Of a stretch of 64,000 bases of DNA, positions 23,713 to 36,855 are shown piece after piece (position 1 is the stretch's first letter; each line of letters starts with the position of its first letter). The stretch comes from Monoplex corrugatus (Eukaryota; Mollusca; Gastropoda; Littorinimorpha; Ranellidae). A program made the position numbers and the translations under genes. The stretch is from contig JAPXFY010000026.1 of the NCBI GenBank assembly GCA_030674185.1, forward strand, positions 51,240,746 to 51,304,745. Direction: 5' to 3'. The notes beneath the pieces were generated by a model. That model was not told the origin of the DNA. It did no database searches and saw only the letters and a program-made list of their open reading frames with translations.

Positions 23713-24050
23713 TGTGTGTGTGGGGTGTGTGCGTGTGCGTGTTGCATGTGCGTGTGCGTGTGTGTGTGCGTGTGATATGTGAGGTGAATGTGTGTGTATA
23801 CATCTTTATTCATTTCTTGTGTTTACTTGTGTGTGCGTGTGTGTGTGTGCGTATATGTTTCCCTACATTCACACACAGAGTCAAGAGCCACAGAAGTCAG
23901 AAACACGAACACACTGCACCCACCCCCGTCTCTTGCTCTCTCACACACACATAGACTCACAGAAACACGCACACAAACACACTCTTCTCACACTCTCTCT
24001 CTCTCTCTCTCCCTCTCTTTCTCTCTCTCTCACACACACATACACACACC
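23662..24050. repeat. (GT)n, (CA)n and (CT)n tracts
   Basis: (GT)n 23664-23790 with interruptions, gtgtgc tracts to about 23855, (CA)n near 23940-23980 and (CT)n 23990-24030. Open frames here are low-complexity. Confidence 0.9.
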
Positions 24051-24369
24051 ACACAGACAACAAATACCAACAAATTACCTGGACATGATTTTCTTTCACA
24101 CCTGCCCCTTGTTAATTATCTCAAAAACCACAAGATCACAGACAATAGCAATTAAGTCATATAACCACAATGACGTCAATGCCAAAAATACACCGTTTTA
24201 TCTCCTGTTCACCACCCTAGCCCTGTTTGCTGTTGTCTTTTCAGGTAAACATGGCAAGATAAAGACAATCATGAACACACTGTACATGTCATATGCACTC
24301 GTTCTAGTCTCAAACCCTATACATGTTTCGGTATTTATTTAATCTATGAACAATGTGTTACATGCCAGC

Positions 24370-24900
24370 CATGTGTGTATGATAGACATGATAATAATAA
24401 CTGGGCATTTACGTAGTGCCTTTCTTCAGGTACAAAGCGTTTTACAACTGACGATTTATCATAATCACCCATGAACAATGTGTTTACATGTCAGCCATAT
24501 GTGTATGACAGACATGTGATAACAACAGCTGGACATTTGCCTTTCTTCAAGCACAAAGCATTTTGTAATTGACAATTTGACTGTGCGCGCACACACAGAG
24601 CTGCACCCACACCAGCACACATATGCATGGATGCACATGCACACACATTAACGCAACACAACACATTTTGAAAGAACATGTCAGCAGATTACGATTGAGG
24701 AGATGGGTGCTAATGAAACAACTGCTGGATACTGGAAATTTCTGAGACTGGATTTGAATGAAGATAGAGACAGACTGTGCTGAACAGCAAAAGGTAGCAA
24801 GTTCCAGATTTTTACAGCAGAAACTATAAAACCTCTTCCATTATGTTTTTCGTTTTTGAATTTTCAGACTTGGAAGATTCTGTCATCATCGGTCCTGCAA
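24370..24900 (-). mobile_element. possible L2-like LINE 3' end, relic
   Basis: The plus strand shows gataataataactgggcatt, gtgcctttcttcaggtac and aaagcgttttacaactgac, a form typical of L2-like 3' tails read in reverse. A second partial copy of the tail (24520-24580) follows. gtagcaagttccagattttt near 24795 resembles the reverse of a LINE C-terminal region. No clear RT motif is left. Confidence 0.35.
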
Positions 24901-25127
24901 AGGAAAGTTGTGGTGAGGAGAAGAAAAGGACGACCACACTTCTACTTCAACAATATCGCTGAAGTCTGTGGTCTGGAGATCTAGTAGGTTGTCCACACCT
25001 GAATGTGTTACCTGGAGAAAACGTGATGTCAAGCGTGGCTCCTACCACCAATCCTGGCAAGGGAGAGAGATGAGAGATGATCATAACCGAGGACAGGTAC
25101 CCCATTTACAGCCAAGTGGGGACAGGC

Positions 25128-25131
25128 GCGC

Positions 25132-25186
<55 letters not shown>

Positions 25187-25243
25187 ACACACATACAAAC
25201 ACACAACCCATTCCCTTTCCCTCCCTCTCTCTGTCTCTCTCTG

Positions 25244-25335
<92 letters not shown>

Positions 25336-25336
25336 A
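25128..25336. repeat. (CA)n / (CT)n compound microsatellite
   Basis: (AC)n 25139-25184, a C/T-rich part with (CT)n to 25261, then (AC)n to 25334. CG-rich gcgcgccgcgcgcgc precedes it at 25126-25140. Confidence 0.95.
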
Positions 25337-25529
25337 CCACCCACCAATAAAGTACCTGGACATGATTTTCTTGTCACACCTGTCCCTTGATAACTATCTT
25401 GAAAACCCACAATGTAGACAGACACTATGATGAAAACAACAGTGTCAAGTAACCACAAACACAGGTGAGAAACAGACATCAGCAATAAACAGAACGTTTT
25501 ATCATTTTGCTCTACCTCACTATTATTTA

Positions 25530-25702
25530 ACCTTTTGACTCCTGCACCCTGCCAACCAACATTATGCATTCTCAGCAAAGCAAAAACTTAACCTTTTGAC
25601 TCCCTCACCCTATCGACCAGTTTCCTGCAGGAAGCTAGTGGATAGGGTGAGGGAGTCAAAAGGTTAAGTTTCTGCAGTTGGTGGATAGAGTCAAAGGTTT
25701 AA
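25530..25702. mobile_element. foldback (palindromic) element, copy 3, best preserved
   Basis: 25587-25668 is an 82-bp near-perfect palindrome centred on CTGCAG (25625-25630): the outer 28 bp of each arm match exactly (cttaaccttttgactccctc ... gagggagtcaaaaggttaag) and only three inner positions mismatch. Outer, less perfect arms (ccttttgactcctgcaccc at 25532; gatagagtcaaaggttt near 25685) suggest a nested palindrome. No coding capacity; it resembles a non-autonomous foldback or MITE. Confidence 0.75.
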
Positions 25703-26344
25703 GCATGCTCACAATATTTTATCATTTGTTCTGTATCAGTATATGTCACACACTGTTCTAATTATTAAGCATGCTCTCTGCTCTCTTTCAGTTTATGAAC
25801 CGAGGTGAGGAATGATCTGGACCACTGATTGAGTACTACAGGTGTATTTTTTTTCAAATCACCCCCCCTTCCCCCCCCCCCCCCCTAAAAGGAGACATTA
25901 TTTTATATCACCCAGCATGTGCGCGTGTGTGTGTGTGAATATGTTTGTCTCTTCTCAAAACAAGTTAGCCAAATTTTCTCAAATATTCCTGGGTAGATCT
26001 TTACCAAATTATGGACAAAGACGTAGACTGTTGAGCAGTCACAAATGTGTAAGTTTGGAGAACAAGGTATCAAGGTCAAGTCACACCAACCAAAAATGTG
26101 TCTAAAATCAGCACTTTTTGAGGAAGGCATGTGAACAGCTCTCTCTCAAAACTTTTTGACAATATTCAAATTCTGTTTTCATTGTCGTGACAGTCTATCA
26201 CTGTCTTTGATGCACATCAAGTTTTATTTCAACTGAATCTCTTCAAGATTATAGTTCCCTTGAAAAGCCCAAAATTTTGATTTTCTGTAATGATTTTTCA
26301 ATTAAAAGGAAGATTGCTAGAATGCTTTCATCAGTTTTGAAAAA

Positions 26345-26520
26345 AAAATGTTGATGCACTATGTTGATGCGCAGTCTGCATGTTCCATCTTCAATGGGTT
26401 ACCCTGCCATGTAGCTTATTTTGGTCCACACTGTGCAGGCACTATGTTGACGCACAGTCTGCATGTTCCATCTTCAATGGGTTACCCTGCCATGTGGTTT
26501 ATTTTGCTGCATAATCAGTG
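26345..26520 (-). mobile_element. SINE body fragment duplicated in tandem (84 bp)
   Basis: gcactatgttgatgcgcagt at 26356 recurs with one change at 26440, each followed by tgcatgttccatcttcaatg and ggttaccctgccatgt. The reverse complement matches the SINE body at 58685-58765. The copy is therefore SINE-derived and was tandemly duplicated. Confidence 0.6.
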
Positions 26521-26919
26521 TTTCTTTTAAGTTGGGTTTGGAATGTAGGAAATCTCAATTCTCTGTTTCTCCTTATAATGCAATTCTGTTTCATTTTGTT
26601 GGGTTCGGAATGTTGAACATATCAATTCTTTCTTTTTTCTTATCATATGCAGCACCCCCACCCCCTTTTTTTAATGGTGGAATGGTCGGACGGGCATACA
26701 AAGCTTTTTTCTCCTTTAACCTATAACCTTTCAGATTTTTTTTTATATAATTTTATCACAGACAATTGTTCTGTTGCCATAGGTTCTCTTTTGTACCCAA
26801 GGCCAAAGGTGCATACAACATATGGGACCTATGTGTATAATCTCTTTCAAGAGACTAGCACCCAACTACCTCTCAAATCCAGTGGGAGGGAGGGGACAAG
26901 AGTCCAGCCAAGGCATTAA

Positions 26920-27078
26920 TCGAAAACACACACAACACACAAATATTCCTTTTCTCTTACACACACAGACCACACGTGTGTGTACACACACATGTGCACA
27001 TGCACACTCAAACGCGCATCTCTTTTTTCTCACACACACACACAAAGACCATAAATGTTTACACACACACACACACAC

Positions 27079-27150
<72 letters not shown>

Positions 27151-27234
27151 GATACACAGATTTCTTCCTTTCTAACACATACACAGACCACACATACGTG
27201 TACACACACACACACAAAACACACACACACACAC

Positions 27235-27285
<51 letters not shown>

Positions 27286-27325
27286 CACACACACACACAC
27301 ACACACGTGTACACACACACACACA
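26920..27325. repeat. long (CA)n complex
   Basis: Several (CA)n blocks (27060-27147, 27203-27306) are separated by short unique pieces that recur (acacagaccacacatac type, ttctttctcacacac type), suggesting slippage and local duplication. Open frames on both strands are artefacts. Confidence 0.93.
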
Positions 27326-27479
27326 TATATGAATGTACGCCATATATTTCTCTCCGTCTCATACACACAGACCACAAACAGACATAAACATTCAAACACA
27401 AACATACATCCTTCTCTCTCTCACATACCCTCCAAGGATTGTTTTTTGTTGTTGTTGTTGTTTTTGTTTTTCGTTTTGG

Positions 27480-27670
27480 TTTGTTTAAAGCCTGGCCTAC
27501 TGCGTAGTTTCAAAACACTTCAACAGGAAAAAAAGACAAGAAAATTACGTACACATATCAATGCATTTGCGCACATAATCCAAGGAGATGCACTTGGCGA
27601 TGACCACTCCATCTAATTTATCACACAGGAGATCTAAAAACGTATCTGAATACAAACATAAACATAACTT
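27480..27670 (+). repeat. dispersed repeat family Y, copy 4, left half
   Basis: Starts tgtttaaagcctggcctact and runs to caaacataaacataactt. It is split by the RTE-like LINE; the right half resumes at 29359. Confidence 0.75.
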
Positions 27671-29358
27671 CATCATCATCATCAGGTGCCCTGCCGCATG
27701 GCGTTGGCGATCATAGACTTCCATCTGCCTCTATCTCTCATTGCCCCTAGCATTTCCCCCACCCTCCTCGTCCCCAGCCACTCTGCAAGTCCGTCCAGCA
27801 CTTTCTCTCTGGGTCTACCCGGTGCTCTCTTTCCCTCCAGCTTTCCCGTTGTGACCAGGTGCTCCAAATCCCCCTTCCTCATAAAATGGCCTATAAATGT
27901 TGCCTGTCTTTTCCTAATCTTCCTTATGAGTGATCTACTTGTGTGTGCCTCCATCAAGACTGTCTCGTTTGTTTTCTTTGCTGTCCATGGAACCCTCAAC
28001 ATTCTTCTTAGTAATCTTAGAAACCACATCTCGGCTGCCTCAATCTTGTTTGTTGACTGTCCACGCCTTGCATCCGTACAACAGTATTGGTTCTATATAA
28101 CATTCAAGAACTCTCTTCCTGATGTTAATTGATAGGCATTTGTTGGTAAGAATGCTTGTTATCTTCTTGAATGCTGTTTTGGCTCGGCCGATTCTGCCGG
28201 CTATTTCTGATGTGCATCTGCCGTCTGATGAAATGATCGTTCCCAGGTATTTGAATTTATCAACATGTGTCAAGGTTGTGCCATTTGCTCTTATTTTGCA
28301 AGAGGGGATTTCATGTTTTTTACTGATCACCATGACTTCAGTCTTCCTGCTGTTTAGTTCCAGCCCCTTACCTTTGCTTTCTATTTCTAGTATATTCACA
28401 AGGTTTTGTAAGTCTCTTTCACTTTCTGCAATTAGCACGGTGTCATCTGCATATCGAATGTTGTTTATCATTTTCCCTCCAACCTTTAATCCAGGGTCTT
28501 CTTCTAGGTTTCTCATGATGTTTTCGCTGGAAAGTGAAAACAGATCTGGTGACAAAACACAACCCTGTCTGACTCCTCTTTTGATATTTTGAAAAGAGCT
28601 TATATTGTTTCCTATTCTCACTGCAGCTGTTTGTTCCCAGTACATATTTCTGATTATTCGTAGATCTTTTCCATTAACATTGAGTCTCTCCAGCTGGTTG
28701 ATCAATTCATCATGTCTTACCCGATCGAAAGCCTTGGTGTAGTCAACAAAGCATAAATACAAATCCTTATTCATCTCATTTGACCTCTCTATGATAGTTC
28801 TTAGGATACATGTATATGGCATTAATAGTTCCTTTCCCTTCCACAAATCCACACTGTTCTTCTGCTATTTCTCTTTTGATTCTATTCCTTAGCCTCATCA
28901 TGATTATTCTTAACAGGATTTTTGTTACATGGCTCATCAAACTGATTGTGCGATGGAGTTTGCATTCTATAGCCCCTGTCTTCTTTGGGAGTGCAGTGAA
29001 AATTGATTTTGACATATCTTTGGGGATTTTTCCAGTGTCGTAAATTTCATTTAGGAGGACTGTTATTTTTTCTATGCCAAATTCCTCCAGGGCTTCAATC
29101 ATCTCTGTAGTAATGTTGTCTGGTCCTGGGGCTTTTCCCGGTTTCATCTTTTTCAGTGCCGCTCTAACTTCATCTTTCATTATGGGTGGTCCTTCAAAGT
29201 TCTTTTTTATAAGTGTTCTTCGTTTCTGTCATCCTCAAAAAGGTCTTTAATGTACTCTCCCCATCTGTCTAATATTTTGTCTTTTTCCATGATAAGCGTG
29301 CCATCTTTTGATTTCAAGCAACCAGTTGATGTGCATGTATTTTTTTCTGTGGACAATT
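27671..29358 (-). mobile_element. 5'-truncated RTE-like LINE inserted in family Y, 12-bp target duplication
   Basis: The 3' end is at the left as catcatcatcatcagg, i.e. a (TGA)n-type tail on the minus strand, which is usual for RTE elements. taaacataactt occurs at 27659-27670 and again at 29359-29370 as a 12-bp target-site duplication. Removing the element rejoins family Y. The 5' end is truncated before the complete RT. Confidence 0.9.
27682..29180 (-). pseudogene. RTE-like reverse transcriptase, frameshifted
   Basis: Three overlapping minus frames make up one protein. 29180-28776 has LKKMKPGKAPGPDNITTEMI. 28852-28040 has FVDYTKAFDRVRHDEL, GVRQGCVLSPDLF and IRYADDTVLIAES with the catalytic YADD. 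28029-27682 has the C-terminal RKRQATFIGHFMRKGDLEHL and GKRAPGRPREKVLDGL. At least two frameshifts separate them. The endonuclease domain is absent because of 5' truncation. Confidence 0.88.
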
Positions 29359-29690
29359 TAAACATAACTTAGGACACTAAAACATGCACAAAACCGGGCC
29401 TAGGCTAAATTGCCTAAAATTGCTTCCACATATTTCCCTAGAGCCAAAACTGCACTTAATACATGAACCCAATTATCAATCCTAAGAGAAAGTACGTAAA
29501 AATTTATAGAATCCATACAGGTGAAGGGACCATCAAGGCGAAAATGATAGGAAGAAATGACAGAAAGCAAAGGAACAAGGCAGAAACAAAGAGAATAACA
29601 GAAAAGAGGAAATTTCTAGCACAGAATTTCAAAAAGATGTGGATAGTATTTATACTGAAAGAGCCTCTCGCATCCCCACTTGGGGTGTAC
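29359..29690 (+). repeat. dispersed repeat family Y, copy 4, right half
   Basis: Resumes with taaacataacttaggacac and continues through gcttccacatatttccctag, ccaattatcaatcctaagag and aatttcaaaaagatgtgg to gagcctctcgcatcccc. Confidence 0.78.
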
Positions 29691-30194
29691 TCTCTGAGGA
29701 TGTGTACATGTATACATATTATACACACTCAAACAATACACACACACACTCATATATATATATGTGTATATAAACAGATACATCTCTCTCACAACATGTT
29801 CTGCTGACAAGTTCACAAGTTCTGCTGACATGCAGAATTCCTAAATAACTGTAACCTTACCAGACTGCAGCCCTCTACCATACCAGTTTGGACTAAATCA
29901 CCATTAGCTTATAAACAAAAGTATTAACTGGCCTTCATACTGTTCACATTCTCTGAATGAAAGAAAGACAAGCAAGCAAACACACATGCATACAAAAGTA
30001 TACATGACTGTGACACTAATGATATGTCTGTTTTACATATACTGTATTTCTTGTATGCTGCAAGCAGTGTTCCTTTTCAAAAAAAAAGTTTGAAATTTTT
30101 CACGTCTTCAGCTTGTTTCTGAAAACTTTTCGGGCAACTGCTAAAGCTTGCACGTCAGTTCTAGCACATATCGGGCTGTCAAGGCATGCTTAAC

Positions 30195-31995
30195 ATTATT
30201 AGTCTTCAAGTGTCTCCATGAACTGATAAGAACAGCATGGAGGACCCTTAAGATCAGTAACCAATGGATGATAGTTGATGAAACGTACATTCCAAAAGAA
30301 CAGAATATGAGTAACTTAACCAGTTCAGACCAACATCATCTCTGTACATCGAAATCTCTGTCAAGGCAGCAAGGTAAATCAAATACCTCACGGAAAATGA
30401 GTACCTCGGTTTGTCAGCCCACAAAGTAGGCATGCCAGGAGTGTCTGGCTCTGTTGGGCATGCCACAATGATTTGGGAAGCAATCCAAACGGCTAAAGCA
30501 GAGAAGAGGGATCTCAATGTGGTGTGGCTTTATCAAGCAAATGTGTATGGATCAGCCCACACAAGATGATTAAACTTGCTATCAAGACATATCCCCATGT
30601 CCCAAAGAGCAACTGAGAAATGCTGAAGACATACTTTCATGCCTTCTCAATGCAGCTCTCAACAGACTGGGTCAATTTTGAAATAGGCATAGCAATGGGC
30701 TGCACAATTTTTTCAATGCTCTTTGTGTTGTCAATGAGATCATCTTGAAAGCAGCAGTGCGGAGTTCAGATCCACCTGACCTCAGAAGTGGATATCAAAT
30801 ACCTCCTCCCAAAGCCTTCATGGATGACACAACAGTGCTTTCCCAGAAAAGAAGAAGAAACACTCAAATTCCTGAAGCAGAGGAGTTAGTTGCTTCATCC
30901 AGTTTGAATTTCAAATTTCAAACCTCTCCAAAATGATGGAGTCTCTTACTTAACAAAGGGTAAAGTAGCCAAAACAATAACATTTACTGTCACTAACCAA
31001 GCCATTCCAACCACGAAAAAGAAACAGTCAAGCGTCTCTAAAGACAGTATGATGACTCCTTCAATGATACAAAAAGGGGTAATGAAAGGCAAATGACAGA
31101 AACAAGCCTTCAAGTAACAGTGTGGCCCTCTTGGCAAATAAAAAAACTAATGCCTGCAGGTCATGCTGATGCTGATTCTAAAGCTCCTATGGCCGCTACT
31201 GATATACAGTATATACACAATATCAGGACTAGCACAGTGGAATCAATGGAGGCCAACATCAGCAATTACACAAAGAAACGCTTGGTGTCCCACTTGGTCT
31301 CACTGATGCTGAGCTCTATTGTCACCAGGGAAAGCTGTAGTTTCCCCTTAAACTGTATTGCCAAGGAGTACAAGTCGGGAAAGGTCAGGCTTCTTAGCAT
31401 GCCTTAGAAGTCCGGAGATGAGGTTGTGAAATCAATCAGCCCAAGCTGAGAACTGGCAGAAAATGTAAAGTCCAGAGAAATTATAAGGCACATGCAGACC
31501 AACAGGCAGGGAGTGGGATTAAGAAAAATAGAATGGTGATCAAAAGCCAACGGTAAGGTAAAAAGAGAATGTGGTAATAAAAGAGAAGAAGAAAGAACAG
31601 GTTGCCAAAAGAATCCAGAAGGCAATCCAGTATGGCCAACAGGGGCAGTGGACGACTTGGGAAAATGCACCCTGAAGAAGTCTAAGATGGAAAGTGGAAT
31701 GATATGTGGCAGGCATATGGTCCCTCTCAGGCTCAGTTTCACCCTCAGATCAGTGTATTACAGCCACCTCCTGCCCTGTCCTTGTGAAATGGGGGAGTCA
31801 GATGATTCTGCATGCCTGCTTTGCTAGGAAAACAACGGAGTATGTCCTGAGGTCATGCACAATAATGACAAGCAAAGTAAGGTTCACATGGAAGCACAAT
31901 CAAGTGCTTCAAGAGACTACACGCGTGATTATTACAGCCAAAGGAAAAAATATTCCACCAGAAGCTCTGACAACCTACATGACAGGAAGCAGCTA
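30195..31995 (+). mobile_element. relic R2-like LINE reverse transcriptase
   Basis: Short plus-strand pieces in changing frames follow the order of an R2/NeSL-type protein: LHELIRTAWRTLKISNQWM and YIPKEQN near 30200-30310, IWEAIQTAKAEKRDLNVVWL near 30470-30530, KAFMDDTTVLSQKRR (FMDD in place of the catalytic F/YxDD) near 30820, YCHQGKL and EYKSGKVRLLSM near 31320-31400, and CFARKTTEYVLRSC near 31820-31860, a C-terminal Cys motif. Many stops and shifts. Clade assignment is from memory and needs a search. Confidence 0.6.
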
Positions 31996-31999
31996 ACAG

Positions 32000-33060
32000 T
32001 GGCTTGAAAAATCTGTCACATCCAAAGAATGAATGTGGGTCAGCTGCATAGAGTGGATGACTCAATGACTGGGAGTACATAGCAAAGTCCTTGTAAAATT
32101 AAAAGATATACACACAGTGATGATTTTCATAATCAAAATGGTTGGAATAATAACTTGATTAAATACAAACAAAATACCTTGAACTTTAAAGTTTGGAGAA
32201 ATAACTGATTACAATAAACTGAAACATGTGACATAAAATAGATAAATGTAAACATGAGCAGGAAGTTCAGAATAAAACCCAGCAAAATTAAGCCAATATC
32301 GTTTTTGATTATAATGCTCTGATAAATGCTGACCCCAATACCTGGAAGCAATGGTTAAGTAAATGTGACGTAGGTATAAATCTAGATAATGAATAAACAC
32401 TGAAGCATACGATATTAAACCAGCTGCAATCTTAAAAATGTTAACAAACAAAGAAACAGTAATTCTAATCATTTTACCTACAATAATGCACATACAACTT
32501 TTGGCTCAGAAAACTAAACTTCAAGACAGATCACACTGTTTGGACACTGTCTTGAAACATAACCAAAGAAACTAGATTATGAGGAATACAATGGAAAATT
32601 CTTCCACAGTATATACCCTAGAAATATATTACTGCAAAAAAAGAAAAAAAATTATCAAGTGTTCTTTTTGCTGGAATGAAATCGAAAATGTAAGAACACT
32701 TTTTCTACCAATGCACCCTAGTTCAACATTTCTAAAACAAGATCAAAAAGCAGATACAACCTTTCACTGGAAACATTATCAAATTTACTCTACATGACAA
32801 AGCATCAGTCATAAAAACAACTAAACAAACAGAGCTGAAGGCATTTAGTGTTAGCCAAACCGCACTGACTATTGTTCTTCACTTAATCCTTACGGGCCAA
32901 ATATGTATCTGTATACATAAAGAATATAAAAAAAATCCTCGCATATGCTTCTCTTAACTCTTATGTGACAAGCACAGGCGAATTTCTAATTAATTTTGAC
33001 ACAAAAGAATACACACACTTCTTCATAAACTCTTCAATATCATGCTGCCCGATTTGAGTT
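32000..33060. other. no recognised gene
   Basis: AT-rich sequence with poly-A stretches. No coding segment, repeat landmark or RNA gene was recognised. Confidence 0.4.
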
Positions 33061-33062
33061 AT

Positions 33063-33071
33063 CACACACAC

Positions 33072-33158
<87 letters not shown>
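33063..33158. repeat. (CA)n microsatellite
   Basis: Almost perfect (AC)n of about 96 bases. A run of about 21 G lies further right at 33496-33516. Confidence 0.97.
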
Positions 33159-33162
<4 letters not shown>

Positions 33163-33524
33163 CACAAAGTTCAACAAATCTTTTTCTCCCCCTGAAGAAA
33201 TGCATAGTGTAACATGTGTCAAGTTTAATCACAGGCTTTCTGGGTTAATTAAGAAAAGGACTAGACAGAAATTGCTATAATTAAGACACAAGACGCCAAA
33301 CAAAAGTGAAATTAACAATTTGATCCTCATATGTGTCAATTCTTCATGGATTTTTTCCCCCTTTCTCTCTCTCTCTCTCCACATTTCAATACCTACACGA
33401 GGCCTTTCTCCCATCACATAACTGCAATTCACACAGTAGACAGCCAAATACACAAACAAGACTCAACCTGACGAAGGCCTCAAGTAGCAACTGGTGGGGG
33501 GGGGGGGGGGGGGGGGACAACCAC

Positions 33525-36500
33525 TCTATGAAAAACAAGCTCTGGTAATAATCAAACTCATAAAAATTGGGCTCTGGTATGGGTGAATCTAAAAATATTT
33601 TTCTAATTTTTAAAAAAGACTGGTAAGGATGAAACATAAAAAAAAACAGGCTCTGGTAATAAACTCATTAAAAAACGGGATGTGCTAATAAAATTTAAAA
33701 AAGGGGGGGGGCTCTGGTAAAAATCAACCTCATTAAAAAAAAAAGGGCTCTAATAAAGATCAGATCAAACTCATAAAAAAAAGGGGGTTCTGGTAAGAAT
33801 TACAATTATAGAATAAAAAAAAACAACAACAAAAAAAGGAGCTCTGGTAAGGATCAAATTCATAAAAAACAAGCTCTGGTAAGGATCAAACTCATAAAAA
33901 CAAGCTCTGGTAAGGATCAAATTCAATAAAAAAAAAAAACAAGCTCTGGTATAGATCAAACTCATAAAAAAAAACAAGCTCTGGTATGGATCAAACTCAT
34001 ACAAAACAAGCTCTGGTAAGGATCAAACTCATAAAAAAACAAGCTCTGGTAAGGATCAAACTCATAAGAAACAAGTTCTGGTAAGGATCAAACTCATAAA
34101 AAACAAGCTCTGGTAAGGATCAAACTCATAAAAAACAAGCTCTGGTAAGGATCAAACTCATACACAAACAAGCTCTAGTAAGGATCAAACTCATACAAAA
34201 AAAAAAAAAGACTAGTAAGGATAAAGCTCACAAAGACATAGTCTGGTAAGGATAAAACTCATACAAAAAAAATAAAAAAAAAATGGTAAGGATAAAACTT
34301 ATAAAACACTGACCCTGGTAAGGATCAAACTATAAAAAAAAAATTAAAAACGGACTCTGGTAAGGATAAAACTCATTAAAAAAAATTTACAAAAAAGATT
34401 CTGGTAAGGATCAAACTCATAAAAAACAGGACTCTGGTAAGGATCAAACTCATAAAAACAGGGCTCTGGTAAGGATCAAACTCATAAAAACAGGACTCTG
34501 GCAAGGATCAAACTCATAAAAAAACCAGATTCTGGTATGTTTAAAACTCATAAAAACACTCTGGTAAGGATACAACTCATAAAAACAGACTCTGGTAAGG
34601 ATAAAACTCATAAAAAACACTCTGGTAAGGATACAACTCATAAAAACAGACTCTGGTAAGGATAAAACTCATAAAAACACTCTGGTAAGGATACAACTCA
34701 TAAAAACAGACTCTGGTAAGGATAAAACTCATAAAAACACTCTGGTAAGGATACAACTCATAAAAACACTACTGGTAAGGATACAACTCATAAAAACAGA
34801 CTCTGGTAAGGATAAAACTCATAAAAACAGACTCTGGTAAGGATCAAACCCATAAAAAGACGGGCTCTAGTAATAATCAAACTAAAAAAAAAAAACAGAT
34901 GGTAAAGACGAAACTCCATAAAAACATATTTTAAAAAACAGACTCTGGTAAGTATGAAACTCATTAAAAACAACAACAACAACAAAACGGACTCTGGTAA
35001 GGTCACACTCATAAAAAATGGGCTCTGGTAATAAACTCATAAAAATCAGGCTCTGGTAATATTCAACCTCATAAAAATCAGGCTCTGGTAATATTCAACC
35101 TCATAAAAATCAGGCTCTGGTTATAACCGAACTCATAAAATGAGCTCTAATAATAATCATATTCATGAAAAAAAAAAACAGGCTTTATAATAATAAAACT
35201 TTTTTTTAAAAAGTTGATGCTGGTAGAAGTCTCTGATAAACATCCAACTAATAAAAAAACTTACCCTGGTAAGGATCAAACTCATAAAAAACGGACTCTG
35301 GTAAGGGTAAAACTCATGGGAAAAAAATTCTGATAAGGATCAAACTCATAAAAAAAAAGATTCTGGTAAGGATCAAACCCATAAAAAAAAAACATTCTAG
35401 TGAGGATCAAACTCAGAACAGGACTCTGGTAAGGACCAAACTCCTAAAAAACAGACTCTGGTAAGGATCAAACTCCTAAAAAAAGACTCTGGTAAGGACC
35501 AAACTCATACAAAACAGGCTCTGGTAAGGATCAAACCGATAAAAAAAAACAGGCTCTGGTAAGGATCAAACTGATAAAAATGGCTCTGGTAAGGATCAAA
35601 CTCTATAAAAATGGCTCTGGTAATGGATCAAACTCGTAAAAAACAGACTCTGGTAAGGATCAAACTACCAAAAAAAACAGGCTCTGGTAAATGATCAAAC
35701 TGATAAAAAACACGACTCTGGTATGGATCAAACTGAAAAAAAAAACAGGCTCTGGTAAGGATAAAACTAAAAAACAGACTCTGGTAAGGATCAAACTCAT
35801 AACAGACTCTGGTAAGGATCAAACTCAAACAGACTCTGGTAAGGATCAAACTCATAACAGACTCTGGTAAGGATCAAACTCCTAAAAAACAGTCTGGTAA
35901 GGATCAAACTCATAAAAAAAAAAACAGGCTCTGGTAAGGATCAAACCCTAAAAACAGACTCTGGTAAGGATCAAACTCATAAACAGACTCTGGTAAGGAT
36001 CAAACTCATAAAACAGATCTGGTAAGGATCAAACCCATAAAAAACAGATTCTGGTAAGGATCAAACTCATAAAAAAACAGGCTCTGGTAAGGATCAAAAA
36101 CTCTAAAAACAAAAAATTCTGGTAAGGATCAAACTCATAAAAAAACAGACTTCTGGTAAGGATCAACTCATAAAAAACAGATTCTGGTAAGGATCAAACC
36201 CATAAAAAACAGATTCTGGTAAGGATCAAACTCATAAAAAAACAGACTTCTGGTAAGGATCAACTCATAAAAGAAAAACAATTCTGGTAAGGATCAAACT
36301 CATAAAAAACAGATTCTGGTAAGGATCAAACTCATAAAAAACAGATTCTGGTAAGGATCAACTCATAAAAAACAGATTCTGGTAAGGATCAACTCAAAAC
36401 AGACTGGTAAGATCAACTCTAAAAAACAACGATTCTGGTAAGGATCAAACTCATAAAAAAGATTCTGGTAAGGATCAAACTCATAAAAATACTCGATGGT

Positions 36501-36855
36501 AAGGATCAAACCCTTAAAAAAAAAAAGAACAGGTCTGGTAAGGATCAAACCTAAAAACAGATTCTGGTAAGGATCAAACTCATAAAAAAACGTTCTGATA
36601 AGGATCAAACTCCATAAAAAAAACAGATTCGGTAGGATCAAAACCCATAAAAACAGATTCTGGTAAGGATCAAACTCATAAAAAACCAGATTCTGGTAAG
36701 GATCAAACCCATAAAAAACAGATTCTGTAAGGATCAAACCCATAAAAAACAGATTCTGGTAAGGATCAAACCATAAAAACGACTGGTAAGGATGAAACCC
36801 ATAAAAAAAACATTTTAGTAAGATCAAACTCATAAAAAACAGACTCTGGTAAGGA

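Noticed and set aside
31706..31996. A stand-alone 96-codon gene
   Set aside because: Its sequence (TEYVLRSC, KHNQVLQE) is the C-terminal part of the R2-like relic.
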